Positions 11,001 through 18,436 of a stretch of 64,000 bases of DNA are shown here, one piece after another (the stretch's first letter is position 1; each line of letters opens with the position of its first letter). The notes beneath the pieces are model-generated. The model saw only the letters and a program-made list of their open reading frames with translations. It was not told the DNA's origin and searched no databases. The stretch is from Gordonia malaquae NBRC 108250 (GTDB lineage: Bacteria > Actinomycetota > Actinomycetes > Mycobacteriales > Mycobacteriaceae). The translations under genes were made by a program, and so were the position numbers. The stretch is taken from positions 56,391-120,390 of the forward strand of contig NZ_BAOP01000015.1 of NCBI RefSeq assembly GCF_000344135.1. The letters run 5' to 3'.

Positions 11001-11636
11001 TCCACCCTCGCCGGCGCAGGCGAGGACCTCACGGCGATCGTCGAGCGACGCTATGACGAGCTGGTCGCCTACCAGAGCGCGAAGTACGCCGACTCCTGGC
11101 TGGCGGACGTTCAGCGTGTCCATCGCGGCGGTTACGGCGACGACTTCACGTCTGCCGTCGCCCGGAACCTGTACAAGCTCATGGCCTACAAGGACGAGTA
11201 CGAGGTGGCGCGTCTCGCCGACGACGCCGCGTTCGCTGCGGAGATCTCCAACACGTGGGGTGACGACGCGAAGGTGTCGTTGCGCCTGCACCCGCCGATG
11301 CTGCGTGAGATGGGCATGAAGAAGAAGCTGTCGCTCGGCCAGTGGGCCGATCCGGCGATGCGGAGTCTCGCGTCGATGAAGCGTCTTCGCGGAACCAAAC
11401 TCGATCCGTTCGGCCACGGCGAGGTCCGTCGCACCGAACGCGAGCTGATCGTCGAGTACCGCCGTGCCGTCGACGTCGTCGTCGCTGCTCTCGGAACGTA
11501 CCCGGCGCCCGAGCGGATCGCCGCCGCCACCGCCATCGCAGACCTGCCGGACATGGTCCGCGGCTACGAGGGAGTCAAGATGGGCAACGTCGCCCGCTAC
11601 CGCGCGGAGATGGCCCGCCAGCTTCGCGCGCTGTAG
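8091..11636 (+). CDS. Fused indolepyruvate/2-oxoacid:ferredoxin oxidoreductase
   Basis: 1181 residues combining the IorA- and IorB-type parts in one chain. A pyrimidine-binding/TPP region comes first, then a conserved CSGCPHN near residue 447 and the TPP-binding core. A cysteine-rich ferredoxin-like segment from about 655 carries CEGCGDCG and further cysteines at SNC, SCN and DC. From about 743 comes the gamma domain (GIGGTGVVTVSQ). The reaction is oxidative decarboxylation of an aryl or branched 2-oxoacid to acyl-CoA with reduced ferredoxin. It is divergent from accD1, so 2-oxoisocaproate to isovaleryl-CoA is a plausible role, by inference. The length is normal for actinobacterial fused enzymes. 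The ATG at 8091 follows AGGTGA. Confidence 0.9.
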   Translation: MTVADDRAHAESTPASSPSHFSLDDRYTRASGSIYLTGIQALVRTVRDRAVLDRRNGLQTASFISGYEGSPLAGYDLEIARRRKHLEKWDIVHRPGLNEEIGATSVMGSQVAARVGHLAADKSGVQRDGVVGYWYGKAPGLDRATDALRHANIIGTHSAGGAVALVGDDPGAKSSTVPCSSEMALADLYMPILYPADSADILDFGIHAALMSRVSGLWTSMKISAHVADGSSTAEIDLDRFEVDYGGLGTSPHIPSGRLLGPTLMELEQNQLTTRIPRAVEYARLNGLNNIVQSTGDDRIGIVAAGKTYLDLREALRLIGISDDDLGRLGIRILKLGMVYPIERGILDRFIAGLDEVIVIEEKRDFIETMMRDILFRRPDAPAIVGKTHEDGSTLFSRFGELDVDSVSRGLAARLGKYHHIEPAQRWMDERNATRERIMLPLAVRTPYFCSGCPHNSSTKVADDTLVGAGIGCHAMVLLMEPEQVGDIAGVTQMGGEGSQWLGMAPFVTENHFVQNIGDGTFMHSGSLAVRSSVASGENITYKLLFNGTVAMTGGQDPVGQMTLPQILALLQAERVAKIVVTSDDPSRTKALGLPKGVDVRHRDDMLDVQKELAEVSGVTVLVHDQHCAAEKRRKRKRDKGTDKNSQFKTPKQRVMINERICEGCGDCGAKSNCLSVHPVSTEFGRKTQIDQSSCNLDFSCLEGDCPAFVSIVPGTARNREKVASIAGSLIPEPTLVPTMNGNFTIRITGIGGTGVVTVSQVLATAAVIDGHSARTVDMTGLAQKGGAVVSDIKVSASPVEQAAKVASGDCDVYLACDQLVGADPVNLKVASSKKTVAVVSTAKVPTGSMVIDTSVAFPEALAVRTAIDDHVARSVYLNAGELSDDLFDDEQYANMLMVGAAYQTGALLISADAIERAIELNGVAVEVNIQAFRRGRQAVVAPDAVVAAAESVRVQVPTYAPSAVATKAASTLAGAGEDLTAIVERRYDELVAYQSAKYADSWLADVQRVHRGGYGDDFTSAVARNLYKLMAYKDEYEVARLADDAAFAAEISNTWGDDAKVSLRLHPPMLREMGMKKKLSLGQWADPAMRSLASMKRLRGTKLDPFGHGEVRRTERELIVEYRRAVDVVVAALGTYPAPERIAAATAIADLPDMVRGYEGVKMGNVARYRAEMARQLRAL

Positions 11637-11697
11637 CCACTGTTCGCGGCCGTCGGCGACGAACGCGGCGTTCGCAGACACAGATCGACGCCTCGCC

Positions 11698-11731
11698 GAC
11701 AAACGCGGCCTCCGTGAAGGCCGCGTTTGTC
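11698..11731. terminator. Perfect hairpin, copy 1 of a duplicated palindrome
   Basis: Arms GACAAACGCGGCCT and AGGCCGCGTTTGTC (14 bp, no mismatch) around a 6-nt loop, 62 bp past the oxidoreductase stop. The convergent GH5 gene ends at 12023, so it could terminate from both sides. The same arms recur at 11928-11961. Confidence 0.65.
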
Positions 11732-11830
11732 GGTGAGGGTCGCGGCAACGATTCCCCCTTCAGCATGCCGAACGTTGATGCGAAACCGGGTGGCGGCCTT
11801 GTCAGAGGTCGAGTCGTCCCACCGGGCTAC

Positions 11831-11847
11831 CGCTCCCTGTGGGAGCG
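11831..11847. terminator. Short GC hairpin followed by T residues
   Basis: CGCTCCC-TGT-GGGAGCG followed by TTTGTC: a 7-bp stem with a 3-nt loop, between the two copies of the larger palindrome. On the plus strand it resembles a short intrinsic terminator. There is no gene in 11637-12022; this stretch holds only palindromes. Confidence 0.45.
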
Positions 11848-11927
11848 TTTGTCAAAGACGCTAGGACAGCCAGGCGGCGATTCGGTTTCGCGTCGACGTT
11901 CGGCCGGCTGCCGCCGCGACCTTCACT

Positions 11928-11961
11928 GACAAACGCGGCCTTCACAGAGGCCGCGTTTGTC
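11928..11961. terminator. Perfect hairpin, copy 2 of the duplicated palindrome
   Basis: The same 14-bp arms as 11698-11731 with a different 6-nt loop. The flanks of this copy match the reverse complement of the flanks of copy 1 (for example AGATCGACGC on one side and GGTCGCGGC on the other). The two elements are therefore inverted copies of a roughly 100-bp unit around about 200 bp of unrelated sequence. Confidence 0.65.
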
Positions 11962-12022
11962 GTTGAAGCGTCGATCTACGTCGAGGAAGGCAGCGTCTGT
12001 CGCTGAAGGTCGCGACGCGGCC

Positions 12023-13510
12023 TCAGAACGACGCGGAGTACCGCCCGGCCGAGCGGGCGATGAACTGCCATCCTCCATCGACCTGGATGAGCTCGACGTC
12101 GGACAGTCCGGTGGTCTTCGCGGTGGGGCGTGCGCTTCCCGGGATCCACGCCTCCACCCGGCCGGTTCCAACGCCTGCGAACCCGCGCTTGTCGGTGCGG
12201 GTGAGTCGTCCTGGAACGGCGCGAGGGAAAGCCTGGCCGAGGACCGCTGCGACAGAACGATCGAGTCCGGTCATGACGCCCGACGGGCAGGCGACGATGT
12301 TCAGGTGATGCTGGTCGTTGAGGGTGTCGTCGCCCTTCACCGCATGCGGGTCGCCGCACGCCTGCGCCCACGACCACCAGGCGCCGCCGATCCGGTGGGC
12401 ATCGGCGGAGCGCATGAAGCGAGCGACGTCGGAGGCACGACGGCTGGGATCACTCCACCAGCCCCACTCCCCGGTCCACAGCGGCGCGTTGTAGACGGCG
12501 GCCGCGTTCTTCGCGATCTGGAAGCCCTGTTCGACGGACGGGATGTCGTTGCTGACGTTGATCGACCCGCTGTACAGGTGTGGAGAGAAGACGACGCGCG
12601 GGTCCGTCAGGTACTTGGCCGGCGGGAGCACGTCGGTTCCGAATGCCGACCAGAGCGCACTGGGTTCGACGATGGCGAGGTGCTCGAATCCACCTCGCTC
12701 GGCGACGCGGATGGCCCGGATCGCACGCTGGTAGAACCGGCCGATCTGGTCCGCTGCGCCGATCGGTTCGCGCAGACCCGGGTTCGGTTCGTTCAACAGG
12801 TCGTAGCCCGCGACCGCCGGCTCGTTCTTGAACTCGCCTGCCAGTCGTGCCCAGGTCGCGACGAGGCGACCCTGGATTCCGTTGCGGTCGTCGTAGAAGT
12901 TCTGGAATGCTCGCGCCACACCCGGCGCGGCTTCTCGCTGGCCTGCGATGGTGCACGTGGTCCAGCCGTCGGTGATCGTCGCCCAGCCGGGTGCACCGTC
13001 CCAGCCGATGCCGGGTTGGAGCGGGCCGGGGCACTCGGCGCCGCGCGGCGTTCCGATCGTCGGGCCCCAGGCGTCCTGGTGCATGTCGAGCACCGTGTAG
13101 ATCCCATGGGCCTTCGCCTGATCGACGGCCTGCCGAATGCGATCGACGTAGGCCCTGTTGAAAGCGCCGCGGGTCGGCTCGAGTTGCGACCAGGAGACGT
13201 TGAGTCGGACGACGTTGAATCCGAGGGCGGCCATGTCGGCGTAGTCGACGTCGGACTCCGGTACGACGGTTGCCAGCGGCTGCCCGTTCTGGGCGTACTC
13301 GACGAGATGGTTCGCGTTCACCCCGCGCAGGATCACGGTGCGGCCGGTGACATCGGTGATGTCTCGATGCGCAACGGTCAGCCTGGGCGTCGTCCAGCCG
13401 CCCGACTGCGGCTCGGCCGCCGCCGGCACCACGAGCACGGTGACGAGCGCTGCGATCGATGTCGCCGTCGCCGCAATGCTGCGAACCCAGGAGCGCGTTG
13501 AGGTGACCAT
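12023..13510 (-). CDS. Secreted glycoside hydrolase family 5 protein, endoglycoceramidase-like
   Basis: 495 residues from the ATG at 13510. An N-terminal signal peptide (SIAATATSIAALVTVLVV, then AAA) should be cleaved near residue 33. The catalytic domain follows with DMHQD at about 142, LLNEP with acid/base Glu241, and LWTGEWGWW with nucleophile Glu348. The DMHQD and GEWG context is that of the endoglycoceramidase/steryl-glucosidase branch of GH5 known from Rhodococcus rather than cellulases. It would act outside the cell on glycolipids or host glycosides; the substrate is inferred. The reading frame extends to 13576, but the extra residues precede the signal peptide, so the shorter start is preferred. 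It ends next to the duplicated palindromes and lies 85 bp downstream of a TetR gene. Confidence 0.82.
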   Translation of the reverse strand: MVTSTRSWVRSIAATATSIAALVTVLVVPAAAEPQSGGWTTPRLTVAHRDITDVTGRTVILRGVNANHLVEYAQNGQPLATVVPESDVDYADMAALGFNVVRLNVSWSQLEPTRGAFNRAYVDRIRQAVDQAKAHGIYTVLDMHQDAWGPTIGTPRGAECPGPLQPGIGWDGAPGWATITDGWTTCTIAGQREAAPGVARAFQNFYDDRNGIQGRLVATWARLAGEFKNEPAVAGYDLLNEPNPGLREPIGAADQIGRFYQRAIRAIRVAERGGFEHLAIVEPSALWSAFGTDVLPPAKYLTDPRVVFSPHLYSGSINVSNDIPSVEQGFQIAKNAAAVYNAPLWTGEWGWWSDPSRRASDVARFMRSADAHRIGGAWWSWAQACGDPHAVKGDDTLNDQHHLNIVACPSGVMTGLDRSVAAVLGQAFPRAVPGRLTRTDKRGFAGVGTGRVEAWIPGSARPTAKTTGLSDVELIQVDGGWQFIARSAGRYSASF

Positions 13511-13595
13511 CACATGAACGTATCCCGAAGTTGATCGATCGAACAGGAACGAGTGTGTCGCTGGCACAAAACGCAACCCGGACCAGGTGATCGTC

Positions 13596-14228
13596 TCAGT
13601 CCGGCGGGTCCGCGTACAGCGCGGCGAGCGCCATGCCGGCCAGGAGCGGACCGAGTTGATCCGTCGGATACGCGGGGAGGCGGGGCGAGGAGTTCAGCAG
13701 GCCGAATCCTGCGTGAACACGCACACGCGCCTGCTCACGGCTCAACGACTCTCCGGAAGCCGCTAGCAGGACGTCGACCCATCTCTCGACATACCGTCGC
13801 TGCAACGATCGGACGCGGCGATTCGTGTCGGGAGTCATCGACGACATGTCGCGCCCCTGCACGACGATCAAGTCCGGCTTGGTGACGAGCATGTCGATGT
13901 GGAAGTCGACGAGCCGCCGCAGGACGTCGCCCGGCTCTCCGCCCGCCTCGACCACGCCCTCGCCTCCCGCGTGCAGTCGCTCGCTGATGTCGAGGAGCAT
14001 CTGGTCGAGAAGATCGGTCTTGGACGAGAAATGCCGGTACATGGCGGGCCCGCTGACACCGACCTCCGCGCCGATGTCTTCCAAGCGCACACCGGAGAAG
14101 CCCCGCGAAGCCATCTGCCGAGCCGCCGCGGCAATCAGTTCCGCCCGTCGGGCGGCCTTGGCCTGGGAACGCTTTGTTCCCGGCACCGCAGCAGCGGCAC
14201 CGGGAACGGGATGCTCAGCGTCCGCCAT
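13596..14228 (-). CDS. TetR/AcrR-family transcriptional regulator
   Basis: 210 residues. The N-terminal helix-turn-helix (RAELIAAAARQMASRGFSG, then LEDIGAEVGVSGPAMYRHF) spans about residues 27-70 after a basic, alanine-rich leader; the C-terminal part would be the ligand-binding and dimer domain. The sequence resembles the SACE_7040-like TetR subgroup, whose members often neighbour acyl-CoA dehydrogenase/carboxylase operons. It could therefore regulate the leucine operon at the start of the window, although it lies 6 kb away. It may equally control the GH5 gene downstream. It begins 3 bp after the DUF5336 gene stop, so it is probably cotranscribed with it. Confidence 0.85.
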   Translation of the reverse strand: MADAEHPVPGAAAAVPGTKRSQAKAARRAELIAAAARQMASRGFSGVRLEDIGAEVGVSGPAMYRHFSSKTDLLDQMLLDISERLHAGGEGVVEAGGEPGDVLRRLVDFHIDMLVTKPDLIVVQGRDMSSMTPDTNRRVRSLQRRYVERWVDVLLAASGESLSREQARVRVHAGFGLLNSSPRLPAYPTDQLGPLLAGMALAALYADPPD

Positions 14229-14231
14229 GTA

Positions 14232-14951
14232 TCAGTTCTGCGGCGGGTTCTTAGCCTCTGCGAGACCATCGATGATGACCGCGGCCACCAGCAGCGCCGC
14301 CTGCACGAAGCCCAGGATGAGTGCGACGATCGCGCCTGCACCCAGTCCGATGAACGGCGGAATACCCATCGAGGCCGCGAAGATGCCCAGCCAGCCCGCA
14401 ACGGATCCGAACGCGAGATACGGCAGGAACTTGCGCCACTTGGGAGCGATCAGCGAGAACGTCGCGACGGCGACGGCCCCCAGCAGGATGAAGAACCAGC
14501 CGACGCTGAGCAGGAGGGTCGGCGAGAAGAACGCCGGGATGTCCACCGAGCCGTTGAGGTCTGCCGCCCAGTTCTCCGCGTCGCGTTCGACGCTCTCGTC
14601 GATCGTGAGCCATGCCAGGAAGCCCATGAAGAAGGTGATGACGCCTGCGACCGCAGAGCCGAGCGCAAGCTTGTAGGGCAGCGGCAGCAGTGCCAGGAAC
14701 GACGGCCGAGCCGGCACCGGCGGGCCGAACGAGGGCTGGCCGTACTGTCCGGGCATGGGCTGGCCGTACTGTCCCGGCACCTGCTGCCCGGGCGCGGGCT
14801 GACCGGGGAACGGCTGGCTCTGCGGTGCAGGCTGCGCGCCCCACTGCTGTCCCTGCTGCTCGATGTTCGTCGTGGCGTCGAATCCGCCCGTCGGAACGTT
14901 GGGATTGCTGGGGACGTTGCCCGGCTGACCCGGGTACGGCGGCTGCGTCAT
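14232..14951 (-). CDS. DUF5336 membrane protein (Rv0954-like)
   Basis: 239 residues from ATG 14951. The first 83 residues are a Pro/Gly/Gln-rich cytoplasmic tail with PGQYGQPMPGQYGQP repeats. Four hydrophobic segments follow (about 95-115, 143-167, 175-195 and 200-228), and the C-terminus is short. This is the layout of the DUF5336 / 34-kDa antigen family. Mtb Rv0954 lies two genes from sucD and has been reported as part of the divisome, so this is probably its orthologue. Role inferred: a membrane partner at the septum. The frame continues upstream to 15173, but those residues are not membrane-protein-like. There is no obvious Shine-Dalgarno. Confidence 0.82.
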   Translation of the reverse strand: MTQPPYPGQPGNVPSNPNVPTGGFDATTNIEQQGQQWGAQPAPQSQPFPGQPAPGQQVPGQYGQPMPGQYGQPSFGPPVPARPSFLALLPLPYKLALGSAVAGVITFFMGFLAWLTIDESVERDAENWAADLNGSVDIPAFFSPTLLLSVGWFFILLGAVAVATFSLIAPKWRKFLPYLAFGSVAGWLGIFAASMGIPPFIGLGAGAIVALILGFVQAALLVAAVIIDGLAEAKNPPQN

Positions 14952-15060
14952 GGGAGTATTGAACCACTCGATTGGCACGTATTCACCGGCAAGACCCCCT
15001 CGGCTCGTCGATTTCGTTCGAACGACATACACCGCGGCCGTGTCAAGGACGGAACGACGG

Positions 15061-15510
15061 TCAGTCGGCGAAGACCACTCGCGTGCGGAGCACGATGTCC
15101 TGCAACGACTTCCGCTTCGGGGACAGCACAACCCACGCGAGCCCGAAAGGGAACACCACGCAGAAGGCCGCACGCGGAAGGATCCGCACCACCGGGACGT
15201 CGTCGCCTGCCGCGTTCGCCAGGCGGAGTCCGAGGAACGCGTAACCCACAGTGCGGCCGGTGACGGCCCAGCAGACGAACAGGTACAGCACCGCGGTGAC
15301 GAAGAACCCGCTCGCCGTGAAGATCCACATCACTTCGGGAAACCGGAACTCGCGGAAGTCGACGGCGAACAGGATGATCGCCATCGACAAGTACCCGATG
15401 CCCATCAACCCGATCACAACGCCGAAGTCGATGCCGGCCGCGATCGACCGGGACACGATGCCCGCATCGCGGATCGTCGTCTCCTCCGAGGGAGCGGCTG
15501 CCTCACTCAT
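15061..15510 (-). CDS. RDD-family membrane protein
   Basis: 149 residues with the RDD signature: an Arg in the first amphipathic segment (SRSIAAGIDFG), an Asp in helix 1, and three hydrophobic helices at about 20-45, 62-87 and 105-127. The C-terminal stretch SLQDIVLRTRVVFAD is typical of the domain (QD.. followed by T.VV). It is an inner-membrane protein of unknown transport or assembly role. The start overlaps the end of the upstream repeat protein by 8 bp, so the two are coupled and probably work together. Confidence 0.85.
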   Translation of the reverse strand: MSEAAAPSEETTIRDAGIVSRSIAAGIDFGVVIGLMGIGYLSMAIILFAVDFREFRFPEVMWIFTASGFFVTAVLYLFVCWAVTGRTVGYAFLGLRLANAAGDDVPVVRILPRAAFCVVFPFGLAWVVLSPKRKSLQDIVLRTRVVFAD

Positions 15511-16054
15511 TGCCCTGCTTCCGTCCGAGCATGCGGTTGACGATGCCCTCGACGACGTCGTCGGCGCGTTCGCTGCCGGTCCGGACGTCGGAGATCATCT
15601 CGGTGGTGACGGTGGTGCTCGCGCCGCGTACCACCGACGACATGTCGACGCCGTCGAGCAGCGCGTTGACGTCGACGCGGTCGAGGACTGCGTCGAGGTC
15701 GAGGTCGGCCAGGAGCGCGTTCAGGTCGATCCGCTCCAGCAGTTTCGGCAGGTCCACCTGGTCGAGGACTGCGTTGATGTCCAGGCGAGCGATCAGGCGA
15801 TTGAGGTCGACGGTGTCGAGGACCGCGTTGATGTCGAGTTTCTCGAGGAGAGCGTTCAGGTCGACGCTCTCGACGATCGGGTTCACGTCGAGCGTTCCGA
15901 CGATCCGGTTGAGGTCGATCGCGTCCATCAGCATCTGCGTCGCATCGATCTCCTCGGTGAGGAACGTCAACGCCTCCGACAGCACGAACCGGACGGTGCT
16001 GCCCGGAACAGAGACGGCCTTGCCGACCGTTTCGGACACTAACTTCGAGATCAT
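15503..16054 (-). CDS. Nonapeptide-repeat protein of unknown function
   Basis: 183 residues. After a 45-residue leader there are 11 uninterrupted 9-residue repeats (46-144) of consensus [VIL]D[LIV]N-x-[LVI][LVI]-x-x, for example VDLNALLEK, LDINAVLDT, VDLNRLIAR and IDLNALLAD. A 39-residue tail follows (TEMISDVRTGSERADDVVEG). There is no signal peptide or membrane helix. The exact 9-residue spacing with alternating Asp/Asn and aliphatic positions suggests a regular solenoid or a long amphipathic surface. It is the first gene of the unit with RDD downstream, so it may be a peripheral partner of that membrane protein. I recognise no characterised homologue. Confidence 0.8.
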   Translation of the reverse strand: MISKLVSETVGKAVSVPGSTVRFVLSEALTFLTEEIDATQMLMDAIDLNRIVGTLDVNPIVESVDLNALLEKLDINAVLDTVDLNRLIARLDINAVLDQVDLPKLLERIDLNALLADLDLDAVLDRVDVNALLDGVDMSSVVRGASTTVTTEMISDVRTGSERADDVVEGIVNRMLGRKQGNE

Positions 16055-16073
16055 CGGTAAATCATGTCAGATG

Positions 16074-16119
16074 CACAGAACCCCGGTGCGGCACTCTCGT
16101 GCCGGACCGGGGTTCTGTG
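16074..16119 (-). terminator. Strong terminator of sucCD
   Basis: Outer arms CACAGAACCCCGGT and ACCGGGGTTCTGTG (14 bp, perfect, 16074-16087 and 16106-16119) enclose an inner stem CGGCAC-TCTC-GTGCCG, making one long rod-like hairpin. It lies 17 bp past the sucD stop and just before the start of the nonapeptide-repeat gene on the same strand, insulating the two. Confidence 0.8.
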
Positions 16120-16135
16120 ATGAGTCCCTGAGGGA

Positions 16136-17038
16136 TCAGAGCGCCTCGAAGAGTTCGCGGGCGAGGCGAGCGGTCTCGCTCGGGGTCTTGCCGACCTTGA
16201 CGCCTGCGGCCTCGAGGGCCTCCTTCTTGGCCTGCGCGGTGCCGGAGCTGCCCGACACGATGGCGCCTGCGTGGCCCATCGTCTTGCCTTCCGGCGCGGT
16301 GAAGCCCGCGACGTAGCCGACGACCGGCTTGGTGACGTTGGCCTTGATGTAGTCGGCCGCACGCTCTTCGGCGTCGCCGCCGATCTCACCGATCATGACG
16401 ATCAGCTTGGTCTCCGGATCGTTCTCGAAGGCCTCGATCGCGTCGATGTGGGTGGTGCCGATGACCGGGTCGCCGCCGATACCGATGGCGGTCGAGAAGC
16501 CGAGGTCACGGAGCTCGTACATCATCTGGTAGGTGAGGGTGCCCGACTTCGAGACGAGGCCGATCGGGCCCTTGCCCGTGATGTTGTTCGGCGTGATGCC
16601 GACCAGTGCCTCTCCCGGCGTGATGATGCCGGGGCAGTTCGGGCCGATGATGCGGGTCTTCTCGCCCTTCTCGACGTTGTACGCCCAGGCGTACGCCGAG
16701 TCCTGCACGGGGATGCCCTCGGTGATGACCACGAGCAGCGGGATCTCCGCGTCGATGGCCTCGATGATGGCGTCCTTCGAGAAGGCCGGGGGCACGAAGG
16801 CGATCGAGGTGTCGGCCCCGGTCTTCTCCATGGCCTCGGCGACCGAACCGAAGACCGGAAGCTCGACGGTGTTGCCGTCAGCGTCGACGTGCGACACGGT
16901 GGTGCCAGCCTTGCGCGCGTTGACGCCGCCGACGACGTTGGTGCCCGCCTTGAGCATCAGTGCGGTGTGCTTGGTGCCTTCGCCGCCGGTGATGCCCTGG
17001 ACGATGACCTTGTTGTTCTTGTTCAGGTAGATCGACAT
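16136..17038 (-). CDS. sucD: Succinate-CoA ligase (ADP-forming) alpha subunit
   Basis: 300 residues, standard length. The N-terminal CoA-binding Rossmann motif ([15 protein letters not shown]), the [13 protein letters not shown] segment and the phosphorylated active-site histidine, His256 in [16 protein letters not shown], are all present. With SucC it converts succinyl-CoA to succinate with substrate-level phosphorylation in the TCA cycle. It begins 12 bp after sucC on the same strand and is followed by a strong hairpin. Gene order sucC-sucD next to an M23 peptidase and pcrA matches Mtb Rv0949-Rv0952. Confidence 0.97.
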   Translation of the reverse strand: MSIYLNKNNKVIVQGITGGEGTKHTALMLKAGTNVVGGVNARKAGTTVSHVDADGNTVELPVFGSVAEAMEKTGADTSIAFVPPAFSKDAIIEAIDAEIPLLVVITEGIPVQDSAYAWAYNVEKGEKTRIIGPNCPGIITPGEALVGITPNNITGKGPIGLVSKSGTLTYQMMYELRDLGFSTAIGIGGDPVIGTTHIDAIEAFENDPETKLIVMIGEIGGDAEERAADYIKANVTKPVVGYVAGFTAPEGKTMGHAGAIVSGSSGTAQAKKEALEAAGVKVGKTPSETARLARELFEAL

Positions 17039-17050
17039 GTTCGCAGGCTC

Positions 17051-18214
17051 CTACTTGCTCGCCAGTTCGGCGGCCTTGTCGGCGCCTTCGTCCATGGTCT
17101 CCGCCAGGGTCACCAGCGGGTGGTTGGCCTCGGCAAGGATCTTGCGACCCTCCTCGACCTTGTTGCCGTCCAGGCGGACGACCAGCGGCTTGCTCGCGCT
17201 GTCGCCCAGCTTGGCGAGTGCGCCGACGATGCCGTTGGCGACGGCGTCACACGCGGTGATGCCGCCGAAGACGTTCACGAAGACGCTCTTGACCTGCTCG
17301 TCGCCGAGGATCACGTCGAGACCTGCGGCCATGACGTCGGCCGATGCGCCGCCGCCGATGTCCAGGAAGTTGGCCGGCTTCACGCCGCCGTGGTTCTCGC
17401 CCGCGTAGGCGACGACGTCGAGGGTTGACATGACCAGACCCGCGCCGTTGCCGATGATGCCGACCTGGCCGTCGAGCTTGACGTAGTTGAGGTCGTTCTC
17501 CTTGGCCTTGAGCTCAAGGGGATCGGTGGCGTCGACGTCGGCGAACTCGGCGTGGCCGGGCTGACGGAAGTCGGCGTTCTCGTCCAGGGTCACCTTGCCG
17601 TCGAGGGCGAGGATCTGGTCGTCGGGGGTGCGGACCAGCGGGTTGACCTCCACGAGCACGGTGTCTTCGGCGACGAAGACCTCCCAGAGCTTCTGGATGG
17701 TCACGGCTGCGGCGTCGAGGACCTCTGCGGGCAGGTGGCCCGCTTCGGCGATCTCGCGCGCGAACGCCAGGTCGACACCCTTGACGGCGTCGACTGCGAT
17801 GCGAGCGAGACGCTCGGGCTTGGTCGCTGCGACTTCTTCGATCTCCATGCCGCCTTCAACCGAGCACATGGCCAGGTAGGTGCGGTTGGACCGATCGAGC
17901 AGGAACGAGATGTAGTACTCCTCAGCGATGTCGCTGGCTTCAGCGACGAGGAGCTTCTTGACGACATGACCTTTGATGTCGAGGCCCAAGATGTTTTCGG
18001 CGTGTGTCTGTGCGTCATCAGGGGTAGCGGCGTACTTGACGCCTCCCGCCTTGCCACGGCCGCCGACCTTGACCTGCGCCTTGATCATGACGGGCTTGCC
18101 GATTTCCTCGGCGATCGCCCGCGCATCGGCGGCAGTATCGGTCACCCGACCGGGTGTGGTGGGTACCCCATGCTTGGCGAACAGTTCCTTCGCCTGGTAT
18201 TCGAAGAGATCCAT
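17051..18214 (-). CDS. sucC: Succinate-CoA ligase (ADP-forming) beta subunit
   Basis: 387 residues beginning [20 protein letters not shown], the conserved opening of the family. The ATP-grasp domain includes [18 protein letters not shown], and LVEVNPLV precedes the C-terminal flavodoxin-like domain with the power-helix region near GGI(T)ACDAVANGI. It forms the SucCD heterodimer or tetramer. It is the promoter-proximal gene of the pair, divergent from the M23 peptidase gene with 222 bp between. Confidence 0.97.
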   Translation of the reverse strand: MDLFEYQAKELFAKHGVPTTPGRVTDTAADARAIAEEIGKPVMIKAQVKVGGRGKAGGVKYAATPDDAQTHAENILGLDIKGHVVKKLLVAEASDIAEEYYISFLLDRSNRTYLAMCSVEGGMEIEEVAATKPERLARIAVDAVKGVDLAFAREIAEAGHLPAEVLDAAAVTIQKLWEVFVAEDTVLVEVNPLVRTPDDQILALDGKVTLDENADFRQPGHAEFADVDATDPLELKAKENDLNYVKLDGQVGIIGNGAGLVMSTLDVVAYAGENHGGVKPANFLDIGGGASADVMAAGLDVILGDEQVKSVFVNVFGGITACDAVANGIVGALAKLGDSASKPLVVRLDGNKVEEGRKILAEANHPLVTLAETMDEGADKAAELASK

Positions 18215-18367
18215 TCAGCTCACCATCTGAAGTAAGTTTTGCCCGCCTCGGTGTAACGCGGGCCATATCGGACTCTAATCCTGTCATGCCCCCACAGCCC
18301 AAGCAGCCCCAAGCTTGTGCCCCATCTCACTGACTTCTGGCCGAAGGTGGACTTAGGGCGGACACTT

Positions 18368-18403
18368 GGTTACCGTCGTGGAGGTTGATAACGAGATGGT
18401 TAC
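18368..18403. promoter_or_regulatory. Candidate MtrA-type direct repeats upstream of the M23 peptidase
   Basis: Related hexamers lie at 18368 (GGTTAC), 18387 (GATAAC) and 18398 (GGTTAC). On the minus strand the last two read GTAACC-ATCTC-GTTATC, an 11-bp direct-repeat spacing close to the GTNAC-N6-GTNAC pattern described for the MtrA response regulator. MtrA controls cell-wall hydrolases, including M23 peptidases, in related organisms. One half-site is imperfect. Confidence 0.4.
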
Positions 18404-18436
18404 ATTCCACAGGACGCGATACGAGGTGACGAGCAC

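Noticed and set aside
18215..18436. Riboswitch (ydaO/c-di-AMP type) ahead of the M23 peptidase
   Set aside because: The conserved bases of that class are not present; only the short GGTTAC repeats stand out.
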